A stretch of DNA of 64,000 nucleotides from Reticulascus tulasneorum. Its lineage: Eukaryota; Ascomycota; Sordariomycetes; Glomerellales; Reticulascaceae. Position 1 is the first letter of the stretch. Each line of letters begins with the position of its first letter. The stretch covers positions 2,046,001-2,110,000 of the forward strand of contig LSAX01000007.1 of NCBI GenBank assembly GCA_001557505.1, read 5' to 3'. Under the pieces are notes generated by a model. It searched no databases. It saw only the letters and a program-made list of their open reading frames with translations, and was not told where the DNA came from. Of the stretch, positions 23,598-34,032 are shown in pieces. Both the position numbers and the translations under genes were made by a program.

Positions 23598-26500
23598 TTA
23601 AGAAGAAACCTGTTGGTCGAGAGCTAGCATGGCGATGACATCCTCATCAGCTCCGTTGCCTACAGCAAAATGCCACGGCTGCTTTCCGTGCACGTCAACT
23701 GTGTCCAGCGCCGCGCCATGCTCTTTCAAAAGACGAATTATGCCTTTGTTTCCAGACGCGGCCGCCCAGTGCATCGCGGTCTGCCCGTTCTTGTTGCACG
23801 TGTTTGGCGGCACGCCTGCTTCAAGTAGCAGTGCCACTGTTTCCTCGTGGCCTTTGGACTCGCCGCCGCTCATGGATCCCACTTCTAGCTCCGTATGTGG
23901 TGCGCTTTCCTCCCCATCGTCGGGGCTATAATGTTCGATGCCGTGCATCACAACGGCGCGGTCTCCGCTGCAGGCTGCCCAATGTAATGATGTCCATCCA
24001 TTCTCGGATTGGCCCGCCGGGTTGACTCGCTTGTCACCCAGCAGGATATGGACGACGTCCTTGTGCCCGCGACTAGCGGCCCAATGCAGCGCCGTCCGGC
24101 CATCGGAGGCGGGCTCGGCAGGGTTAGCGCCGTGGCGCAATAGATCCGTAACGATGTCCTTATGACCGTGCTTAGAAGCCCAGTGAAGCGGTGTCCGACC
24201 ATCGACTGTCCTGACGCTAGCGTCGACATCTCTTTCTTGTAAAATTGTCTGTACGACATCGAGGAATCCACCCCAAGCCGCCCAATGCAGAGGTGTCCGA
24301 CCACTGATATCAGAATCATGAAGACTGTGTCCCCGCTGGAGGAGTAGTTTTACGACTTCCAACACGCCAAAACGGGCGGCGATTTGCAGCGCGAGATTCG
24401 CACTAGAGACCATAGGCACTGCCGACCTCCGCCTCTCGCCGCTTTCGCCCATGTCTAGGACCATCGCGGCAACTTTTACTAGGGATTTAGACTCTAGGAA
24501 GTCCACTGCAATCTTGTTCATGTCATTGTGATAACCATCTCTGGCATGATAACCCCAGTTATTCGCCGCGTATTTAAGGAATGGGTAGGAACCTAAGAGC
24601 TTTTTAATGTCCTGTAAGGTCGGAGTCTCGTTACATTCCAGGTTTTCAAGTCTCAAAAATGCAAGGCAAGCTGTGGCGATATCTCGTCTTGCGTGAGAAA
24701 ACCATTGTTCGTAGGTGGCTTGTCTCTGGAAGTATTCGTGCACTGAGTAATGGGTAAATCTGACAGCATCTCTCTCCCTGTCCAGAACAACGAGTCCAGC
24801 GCAGACATCAACAACGACATTCTTCGATGGCATATTGTCCTCATTGAGCTGTCGTGATGTCGGGTCGACTGCAAGAGCTTGGCATAACTCGTCACTGCTC
24901 AGTTGCCCCTTTGCGTGGTAGATCCACGCAAGCGCGGCAAGCGCAAGGTTTCTTCGTTCTGGAGACTCGAGGTCGATTCGCCGCATGGATTCCTCGTACG
25001 CCGTATCCAAGCCACTTGGAAGCGAGGTGAGTGCTTTCCTGACTTCCGAGCGCCGTGATAGACGACTTATATGTGTGCACTGTAATACGGCGAGCAAAAA
25101 CCTAAGAGCAGTTAGCCACTGAGGACTATCAGCATATCCGGGACCTTATGTATGTCGCACATTCCGTCAGCTTGCTCCGTCACGCGTTTCACGACTTCGT
25201 CCTTCAAGTCATGCCCCATGACCTCGAGAAGCTCGTTGTTTTCGTTCACCATACATTCTACATACTCCCGGATATCGAAATAATTGCTTTTGATTTCTAG
25301 TGAGAGAAGCTTGTCGAATGACCGGCGTATATCTGCCACATGTGGGCGACTGGTTACCAGGATCTTGGCGCCGGCTTTAGAGAGTTTGTTAAGCAGAGAT
25401 AAGATCCGTCTTCGCTGAGACGACAGTCCATACTCGTCAAGTGCGTCAATGAGGATGTAAAGCTGAGGCTTATTATCGCAGAGGTTGCAAAGTATGCTCG
25501 TAATGTCGTCTAATTTCAAGGTCCCCTGCTCTTGGTGCAGCTTTTGATACAAATCTTTGACAACATGAGGAATAACCACATCCATTTCGAGGAGTTGTCG
25601 AAGGAGAGAGGCAGCAACGTTGGTTTCGATCTGAGCGCAGGATGTCTGGTATTCGCAGTAGAAATAGGCAACGCGATTGTCACGAGCGAGCTGGCTTGCT
25701 ACAAATGATCTGATGATCAGTTAGCGGATTGGGAGCAGATGGCGGTCCGGGATTTGGAAGGCCTGGCTGTACGTAATTTGAGTCTTGCCAACACCGGCTA
25801 TAGGATGAATAGCGAAGTCAGCAACTCGTCAACAACTGCATATAGAACAGGTTCTACTCACGGCTTCCGTGAAACCACAAAGCTTTCCCATCCGTTTCGG
25901 TCCACTCTTTGAAGTCAACCGTGTCAAGCACCCACCGCCCAGTATTGGATTGGTGAGCCGCAAGGAGTTCGTTGTGCTTCTTCTTCGCAGAATTGTCTGA
26001 AATCCAATCCAGTATTCTTAACCTCGTTGTTTCTGGAGTCAGGCAAGCAAGGTTGTCAGCCGGATGTATGAAACCATTAGCTGTGAGAAGGATCAAATCG
26101 TTTAACCTTTCTCTTCGATTTCCATCTTGTACCTCATCATGCGGATTTCGTCCAAAGTCGTCAGTTGAATTTTTCTATTGCAATCTACTGGTAAGTTGTT
26201 GGCAGAGCATGTCCATTTGATGAGACTTACATCCCGCTAAGCACAACTGCTCCTTGGATGCGTTGACGGCACCGACTGAGCGTGTCTGTCCACAGAGCAA
26301 TCTCATCGCTGCTGAGAAACGGCCATGCCAAGCTCTTCAACATTTGTAACCTCGGATTCTCTTGGGCAACCCGGAGCTTCTCACGCAGCTGCTCGAGTTC
26401 CGCTTGGAACTTTATAACATCCTCGGGCAACACGATGGTTTCCGCAGCGAACGGGGGTGATGATTGGAGAAGCAAGGCGTCTTGCACGTCTCCCAGCATC

Positions 26501-26661
26501 CTTTTCAGGCACAAAAGCTCCTCGAGAAAGCACGAAACGTCGCGGGACATACCAGAGGTACTCCAGATGTGTCGTTGCGTCACCTGAGCGATCTGAATCG
26601 TCAGGCTGAGAAGCCCGACTACCGCCGAGGCAGCATTTAGTCCCCCATCCATGGATGGCAT
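23598..26661 (-). CDS. NACHT-ankyrin STAND (NLR-like) protein
   Basis: Intact 931-aa protein from six exons: 26231-26661, 26107-26174, 25862-26080, 25773-25797, 25161-25709, 23598-25101; one exon is only 25 nt. Residues 1-145 resemble the helical N-terminal domain of fungal STAND proteins (GLNAASAVVGLLSLTIQ). The Walker A GSPGVGKT (about 238-246) is assembled across a splice. Walker B is LYILIDALDEY (about 331) and the sensor ILVTSRP follows. A winged-helix-like region with RFTHYSVHEYF leads to about seven ankyrin repeats (from residue 664), most starting with G-T-LHWA. Repeat five carries an acidic insert. Such proteins oligomerise on ligand recognition and act in heterokaryon incompatibility or defence in fungi; the ligand and output here are unknown. 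No separate effector gene is adjacent. Confidence 0.9.
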
Positions 26662-27616
26662 TGCGTCCGCTTGACGGGGGATCAGTACATAAATATCGTT
26701 AGTGTCCGCTTACCGACCGGATAGCGTGGATTTGACAGATGGTGTAAGGGACAAAGACCTGAGATAAAAGAAGAGCGTTGGGCTTTTATGTGCATTGCCC
26801 GCTTCCTCCAACAAGGTCGCATAAACAAAAGTGATGCGCCGCACTACATATCGCAGCCTGCTGTTCCATGACACAGAGCCAATCGAACCAAGTACACATC
26901 AAATCGTCGACGCAGGCTGTGCATCACTGCCACAATGTTCTCACATGGAAGTGTTCTCGGCTGCTAAATTCCACAAAGAAAAAGTAGGCAACTTTGTCGT
27001 GCAGGCGCATAATATGTATTTACTGCATACCATTGTTCGCCAATCCAACTTATTCCGCGTCAGGCGATGCTGGCCTGGATGCGCTTGAGCGTTTCGTCAT
27101 GTCGACGCACGTGAGCGCTTTTGTCAACCGACTCCATCAATATCACCATCTTCGTAAAGCTGGCACATTGGTAACCTCGTTTTGGTCATGGTGGTTGCTC
27201 AAGCATACAGGCAGTCATTAAGACACAAGAGTGAAATCATAACTCATGAGTATTCCTATCAAACATTCTAGCCCGACCCATTTCTCCGCCGCTATGTGAA
27301 TAGTCGTAACTCGTTACATGTGAAGAGGATGACAAAACCAAGAGCAGCCCCACTGACAGCACCCGCACATGAAAATCCGGATCCCAAATATCCTCGCATG
27401 TTTCCCATCCTAAAATGGTGTCCTGTGGTCCGAATGATAAGCTCTCCGAGAATCCACCGGGGCTGGTAGTAATATGTCTATGATGGATATGACGTCCAAA
27501 GTATCCCAGAAACGGTTGCCAAGAACCAAAGCGAGAAATGCAAGTCTCATGCTTGATGCCGACCAAAATTCCGCAATCATCCTGCCGTGTCTACTATGAA
27601 GCCGTATGGGTGTTTC
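26662..27616. other. intergenic
   Basis: Contains the promoter of the NACHT-ankyrin gene (its right part faces the 3' end of the next minus-strand gene). Only short overlapping ORFs are present and none is supported. Confidence 0.45.
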
Positions 27617-29452
27617 TCAACGATAAACTCGACCGCCTCGAGTGGTGTCGTACACGACTTCCCGCTCGACAATCCGCTCGTCTTCGTACTTGTTCGATGG
27701 ACGGCGGTGATGGTGGTCGAAATGGGAGTGGTGATGTTGTCTACGTGGGAAATCATCCCGCCATTCCCTCTCGTACTGGATTTCGCGAACCCGATCTTTG
27801 CGGAACCGTCGAATTTCGTCAGATAGCTGAACCAACTCCAGCACGTCATCCTGTTCTTTGTAAGTAAAAAGCGACAGACACCAAGTAAGGAACAAACTCA
27901 CATATCTCAGATATTGCATGACGTAGAAGAAAAACTCCGTCTCCTCGTAATCGTATCCCAATTCCAAGATGGCTTCCCTCAGGACCAGGTCCTTGGTAAT
28001 TTCGGTCCACATCTCATTTCTCTTTGTCGGAGCCGGCGGTGGCGGTGGCGGGCGAAGGGCGATTCGGCGGTCGGTCGTAGTCGTCTTCTCGATATCGATT
28101 TCGTGCTCACGGTCATAGACCTGCACGCTCAAGCGATCCCGGGTCTCGCGGGGTGCAGATTCTTCGATGGTCGTTGTCCTCGAAGTGGTTACGCCGCCTT
28201 CACGCTCGGGGATGAACTTGGATCTCCGGACACCGTTGTACCGCTGCCAGGTCACCTCTGCAGAACCACCACCCACACCGTCCATGCGCACGCGTTCGGT
28301 GCCGGGCGGGACATCGACGATTGCCCAATCCTTTGTGGCGCCGTTCCAAGCCTCGCCCATGCGGCCGCGGGAATCAATTCGGGAGGTGATGAACTCTGCC
28401 TCCTCATCCATTGGCGATCTGAGTGGGGCCGCGGAATGAGCTCGGCGACGTGAGGTGTGACGGTCTTCTACCCTGAGGGTGTCTCGTCCGCTGGTGACAA
28501 CGAGCTGATCGTTGTGCACGTGCTGATGCGGGGAGCGGCGTTCCCGGCTGCGTGATCGCTGGCGGCTCCTCGAGCGGTGGATATCAACCTCAGTCCTGTT
28601 GCGGGATGTGTAGATGTCGATATCGGTCTCTCGCTCTTCCGTCCGACGGACGACGCGAGGAGGTGGTGGCGGACTCGGAACTCTGGTAATACCTAGCACA
28701 AAAGTTAGCACTGAAAGTTGACTGAGGGGTATCGTGGGAGAGTTCTTACCATGATCTATGTCTCGATAGTGTGTAATGACCTCTCTTTCAATCGTAGGGC
28801 CACGGATGACCGGCGGAGGAGACGGCGAGGGACTGGGTATGCGTTCTCTTTCCCGCTCCACAATGCGAGTACGGATATGCTCGTGTTCGACGGGTGAAGG
28901 CGACCTATGTCTCTCTACCACTCGAGTCCTGATGCGCTCCATAGGTGGCGGCGAAGGTGACCGTTCCCTCTCCACGAATCTCGTGCGAATTCGCTCAGCA
29001 GGCGGACCCCTCGAAGGGCTGCGTATCCGCTCGCGCTCCGATATTCTCACCCGGGAATGCTCATGTTCGTGGTCGTGTAGATGTGGCGGCGTAAGGCTCC
29101 GTGCTCTCCTTACGACCCGCTCTCGAAGGATTGGGCTGGGACTGCGGCGGCGAGCGACGTCTCTCGTCTCGACTTCTCGTTGGCGGAGTACCATGGCACC
29201 CGAGTCGAGCGGGCGAGGTTCTTCCCGGAGGAAGCGAAGGCCATCTCTCTCTCTCTCAGTCTCGCGTTCTCGAACGCGGACTTGGACGTCATCATACTCG
29301 CGGGCAGATTGCCGTCGAGGTGGGCTGCGCGAGACTCTACGTCGTGTTTCACGGACCTCGACCTCGTCCACCTCCGTTCTGGAGCGACGCGGGGGAGGGT
29401 TATCGTAGAAACGGTCGTCAAAGTCGCTGGATCGGCCACCGCGGAAGGCCAT
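27617..29452 (-). CDS. Arg/Ser/Glu-rich repeat protein, DUF8035-like
   Basis: Predicted 575-aa protein from three exons: 28750-29452, 27902-28692, 27617-27850. Both introns (57 and 51 nt) are multiples of three and stop-free, so unspliced RNA would also be open. The first 350 residues are low complexity: RSPSP, RSRSRQRSRSRER and three or more copies of IRTR-VER-R-SPSP, an SR/RE-rich sequence as in splicing-associated proteins. A more ordered core (WNGATKDWAIVDVPPGTERVRMDG, then WQRYNGVRRSKFIPE) and a conserved C-terminal block (MWTEITKDLVLREAI through EETEFFFYVMQYL and DDVLELVQLSDEIR) look like the fungal DUF8035 family as I remember it; I could not verify that. His-rich clusters (HHHSHFDHHHRR) lie near the end. 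Probably intracellular; function unknown. Confidence 0.8.
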   Translation of the reverse strand: MAFRGGRSSDFDDRFYDNPPPRRSRTEVDEVEVRETRRRVSRSPPRRQSAREYDDVQVRVRERETERERDGLRFLREEPRPLDSGAMVLRQREVETRDVARRRSPSPILRERVVRRARSLTPPHLHDHEHEHSRVRISERERIRSPSRGPPAERIRTRFVERERSPSPPPMERIRTRVVERHRSPSPVEHEHIRTRIVERERERIPSPSPSPPPVIRGPTIEREVITHYRDIDHGKNSPTIPLSQLSVLTFVLGITRVPSPPPPPRVVRRTEERETDIDIYTSRNRTEVDIHRSRSRQRSRSRERRSPHQHVHNDQLVVTSGRDTLRVEDRHTSRRRAHSAAPLRSPMDEEAEFITSRIDSRGRMGEAWNGATKDWAIVDVPPGTERVRMDGVGGGSAEVTWQRYNGVRRSKFIPEREGGVTTSRTTTIEESAPRETRDRLSVQVYDREHEIDIEKTTTTDRRIALRPPPPPPAPTKRNEMWTEITKDLVLREAILELGYDYEETEFFFYVMQYLRYVSLFLTWCLSLFTYKEQDDVLELVQLSDEIRRFRKDRVREIQYEREWRDDFPRRQHHHSHFDHHHRRPSNKYEDERIVEREVVYDTTRGGRVYR

Positions 29453-32302
29453 GACGGGCTGTTGAAGCTTTCTTAGCTGGCCGCTTCTTCCGCTCGGTTG
29501 TTAGAGCTGGTATAGTTCAGTCACCGACTTTGCTGATGTGGGTTGGATTGATGGCGGGGTATGTTGGCTGGCGTGTGTGCTCCCGACGCTAGCGAAACAC
29601 AGGGGCTTGGGACGAAGAAAATAGTGAAAAGGGTATCGTAGGAAGTCGCGGGGTAGGGGCGAAACGTCGTGTATCAAATACCTAGGAGGAATGGGAAAAG
29701 CAGATCTAGATGCGCAAGAATACCGGACTGGACAGCGTGGTGGGCGAGCTGCTGTGGTTTCTCTTTAATCCGGCCACCTGTGGTTCTCGAGCGAGTTGGA
29801 CTTGGAAGTGGACGTTCGGGTGATGAGGGGAATGGATGGGGAACAACGTCGTCATTCCACAGCAGCTGATAATAGTCTCGGGAGCTGATATAGGTAGGCA
29901 GGGTCAGGATAGCAAGGACTCGCTGTGTAATGGAGGGGTTGGCCGACCGGGGCCTACTTTGCTAAGGGTTCCGAGGATTATTGTGTGTACAGAGGCTAAA
30001 CTAAACGGCTTTGGGTGTTTTTTTTGTTGGACGATGCTGCGGGAGCGGGTCGGTAACGATAGCCGTAAATTGGCTTTGAGGCTTTCCAGTTACCTTTCTC
30101 GATGATTCTGGTTTGACGACTGACTTTGAGTCGACAAACAGAGAGCGAGAAATAGAGAGTCTTGCGATGGCTGGGGGCTGGGCGAGGAAGATGCGATCAG
30201 ACAGTCATCAAGACCTGTGAGCAAACCAAGCCCAGCTGCACCCACCACCGCCACATCCTCCACGCCTGCCCAACAGCAGCGGGAGCGGCCAAAATGGGGC
30301 AAGGGAGCCAAGGAGCATGCTACGAACGAATGACGGCTCTTGGGGCCGCTGCTGTCTCACCGATCTCAGGCAGGCTGCGGACCACAAGACATGTGTTCTG
30401 TCTGTCTGCCCAATGGCTCGTGACTTTTTGGGCTGGCGAGAGGAGTGCGACCAACTGGGCCAGATGCATGTGCCACGCGAGGTAGCCTTCATGAGGTACT
30501 TTGCCTACCGCAGTACTCACTGCTGATAAGTAAATATTAAAGGTGACTTATGTAAGAAGGGGGTGGTGGATCGAGGAAAGCTGACTCTGGATCCAGCTGG
30601 ACCATCCAAAGCTGCATTCTGCAATTCCTGATTGAAGGGTGGTACTGCAGGCAAGGAAGCAGATGGGATGGTGGCACACCACTAAGTTACCTGAGAGAAT
30701 GAAGTGCAGCCCTCTTCTTCGTCTTCGAACTTGCTCGTCCGTCCCTACACATGGACGGATCGGTACACGAATGCAAGGGCAACCGGCCGGAAAGAATGGA
30801 TCCCCAAAGGACTGCAAACACCGAAAAGGGAACCAGGGTGCCAACTTTTTCGGCGGCTTCTTCCCAATCTGTGCTGACTCCGAATACACTCGCAGAGACG
30901 CCTGGGAGCAAAAAGTGGGTATGTGAGGTGGCCGTGAGAGAGTCTACTAACTACCTAGGTACTGACGCAATGATGCATGTCGCGGCTGTGCCTCCCGCTG
31001 TGCCTTTTCCTTGAAGTTAGCCTTCGATGCTAGCTTCGGAGCCATGCCCTCCCACGTCTTCGAGTCCTGGAAGTGGTGGAAGGGGGGGAAATTGTGAAGA
31101 AAAATCCGGGATACCTACCAGATAAACTATAGCTCCCTGATCTATATCAGGGGGCCAGCAAATGCCGGGTTTGCACCCTTGCTTTCATCTCGAGACCCTG
31201 ATTTCCTTGTTTGTCGACAGATTTTCCACCCATTGCGTGTATTGTAGGATTTGCACTGCAACTCTTTGCAATTGTAGGAGCAAAAGCACGTAACACTTTG
31301 GGACGTGAGGTCAGACACGCCGAATTGGGACGCGGCAAATAATGGGAGAAGAGGAACAGCCAAAGCCAGCAAATAATCGCTCCTCGCACATGAGGACCTG
31401 GTAAGTTTAATTGTATTTTCAACTGCCAAAGACTTGAGTACGCCGAGGTTGGGGTCCAGCCCCCTTGTGCGGCCCTGTTGGGTTTCAATCTTTACGTGCC
31501 TCGTCAGGCTCGGTACTAAATTTGAAAATAAAATAAGAATGCAAAAAATAGCAAAGGATAATGCTAGGTTTCCCTCCCAGCCCGGTCTTCCTGACCAGAG
31601 CTTGGGTGCCTTGTGGTTGAGAGTGATTTTCTAGAGGGGCCCGGCCCAGAGGGCACACTGGCACCAACTCCCGATGGCATCCCTGCTGCCGCACAAATCC
31701 TTCCAGCACAGCAGAAACCAAATAAAAGACTCATCCATCACGAGCAGAGGCTGAAGGTCACATGCTTCCGACACCTGCGGTTGGTTCATGAGCCTCATTC
31801 ATGTTAGGATGCCCAAAGTACCTGCGTCTGGTTCGTCCGTCTCACTCCATTTGCTACAGGTCTCAGCACAGCCAGGCCATGAGCCCCGACCACCTGTAAC
31901 TTCGTGACTATTGATGCCCGCCGAATCCCCTTCCATATGCTTCCTAATCGTCATACCAATATTTGACGAAAGCGGCTCCTCCACCGAGGCGTTGAGCTAT
32001 GTGCCGTATGGTAGTTTGTCGCCAAGCCAAATCCTCGGCTATCTTCAGCATAAGCTGACCAACCAGTGCCTGCTCACATGTCTCAACGATAGAGTCTTCG
32101 AACAACAGCTTGGGCTCAAGACTTATAGGGAAAACGGAAGACACGGCGTGAGATGAGGATATATGTTCCATTGAAAACATTAAATAAGTGAACAATGCTA
32201 AGCCTGCCAGGCCATAGTCCAGACTGAAAGTGAACCCAACTCCAGCGCTAAAGAGCCCAAATCTCTTCTACATGCCATGCAAATCCATCACTGCCAACCT
32301 TC
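29453..32302. other. 2.8-kb gene-poor intergenic region
   Basis: Holds the promoter of the Arg/Ser-rich gene at its left end and the 3' UTR of the lectin-like gene at its right. ORFs are all under about 115 codons with heavy overlap on both strands. I see no tRNA, repeat array or transposon feature that I can support. Confidence 0.45.
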
Positions 32303-34032
32303 TCACTTTGTCTGTCTCACACCCCCCGAACCATCCAGTTCTTCCCGGAACTGCCCCTCGCCCACCAGCTCGTGGCTGTAATTATGATGCGCGAGCTCGT
32401 ACATCGGGCTCGGGCCCTCTAGCTCCTGCGGTGGGCTCATGGTCCGCGAGTCCGCCTCCGCCGGCGGGGGGCTCATCTTGCTCCCGTCCTTGGCCTCCCA
32501 GGCTGGCGGCGCGTATTCGGTGTACGGGTGCGGCGTGTAGCTCGGGCTCACCTGCGCCACCTGTTGGTACGGGTACGCCGGCGAGTTCTGCTGGTACTCG
32601 TCGTGCGGGATCTCGGCCGGCTCGTTCTTGGCTGACTCGGCGGCGCGCTGGCGCTTTCGGCGGAGGAAGAAGAAAAAGCCGGCGATCCCAGCGAATGCGA
32701 GCACGCCTACCGCAACGGCGATGCCGATGCCTGCTTTGGCGCCGGTGGACAGGCCGGATGAGGAGCTGCCGGGGGTGTTGGTCGGGGACGTCGTAGGCTG
32801 GCTCGGCTCGGGGTCATCGGCGGGTACGACGGTGGTGTTCTTGACAGGCACCTCCGTCGCTTCTTGCCACAGGCCCTCGCCACTGTAGAAAATCTGCTGA
32901 AGTTTGCCTCCGGCCCAATACCAGAGCCAGGTTCGGTTAGTGCTGAAGCTGGAGACTGTCGCCAGCTGGCCGCCCGCCACGTCGGCTTCGGGCCATATCG
33001 AGTCGATCTGGTCAGGCATCAGGCGCCAGACGTAGTTGATGTTGGACAGCTGATGGAGCTTCTTGTCGGAGCCGAGATAGTAGATGCTGCGGACGTGAGC
33101 GCGGTTGACGCCAATGCCGATGTTCTGCGGTGTGCCGGTCCAGGACGGCAGAGTGAAGTTGGTCTGCGCCTCGTCATCGAGGCGGATCTGATCGGGCGCC
33201 GAGAGTTGGGTGAGGTTGACGCCCTTCAGAGGACGAGGGAGAGAAGCTGCACAATGTTAGAAAAGAGAACTGTGCAAACGAGGTCAGTGACGGGGGAAGA
33301 CGCACTGAGATGCCATTGCTCGTCGGAGTGCAACCTCGAAATCTCGATGTTGGACGAGTCCTTGGGCCAGATGACCGACATGTTCACGTCGCCCGTGTGT
33401 GTAGAGTGCAGGACCATGTTGGTGACGGGATCCTGGGAAATTTGTCCGGAGTACTGCCAGCCCGAGTCGTCCGTGTACGACATGTAGTTGACTGTCTTAG
33501 CATCGTCGTGATAGAATAACCTGTAGCCGAGTACATCGCCCAATAGTTCCACCGTGAAGCCTGTTTCTGCGTTTACGGAAGGCACTCCTCCTGTTTCGGA
33601 GATGATGTACTCTCCGAAGTTCTCATACACGCCCGTCTTCATGTTACACTCAAAGTAGCCGTTGACGATGTTCAAGTCAGCAGACTGGTAGAACACAGAA
33701 GCCTGTAATGGGTGTCAGCCAACTTTTTCGTATGTAACCTAACCCGACCAGTGTCGAGTCTACGCCGGCACACTCACGATCGTCTTGCGAGAGTTCCACC
33801 ATCCAGCCACGGCCAACGCGGTGCCGTTCCTCGGCTTGATCTTTAAGGGGAAGACGTTGGGCGTCTCTATCGGGAAGATTGGCGACTTGTTGCTATTGCA
33901 ACTGCTGTGCCAGATATCCCCGGATGCTGGATCCTGCATCGCGACCCCCGGGCTCAGGTCCGTCCACCACGCCGTCATACATGTCGCCGTGTTCGCGAGC
34001 GCCAACGCACTGAAGAGAAGTGACCTCGCCAT
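32303..34032 (-). CDS. single-pass membrane protein with fucose-lectin-like ectodomain
   Basis: Predicted 531-aa type I membrane protein. Three exons: 33778-34032, 33306-33702, 32303-33246; introns 75 and 59 nt. I start at the ATG that gives a signal peptide (MARSLLFSALALANTATC); an upstream in-frame ATG would add a 40-residue non-signal extension. The ectodomain (about 20-350) has GVAMQDPASGDIWHSSCN and later YYLGSDKKLHQLS and WLWYWAGGKLQQIF, which read like blades of fungal fucose-specific-lectin beta-propellers. A Ser/Thr/Pro linker precedes the single span (about 386-410, GIGIAVAVGVLAF...) and a basic stop-transfer FFFFLRRKRQR. The 120-residue cytoplasmic tail is Pro/Tyr-rich. It may be a surface glycan sensor or wall-associated receptor; that is inference. 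Confidence 0.78.

Noticed and set aside
28776..29408. Plus-strand 210-codon frame opposite the Arg/Ser-rich gene
   Set aside because: Mirror of the RSPSP/ER repeats on the minus strand; no independent signal.
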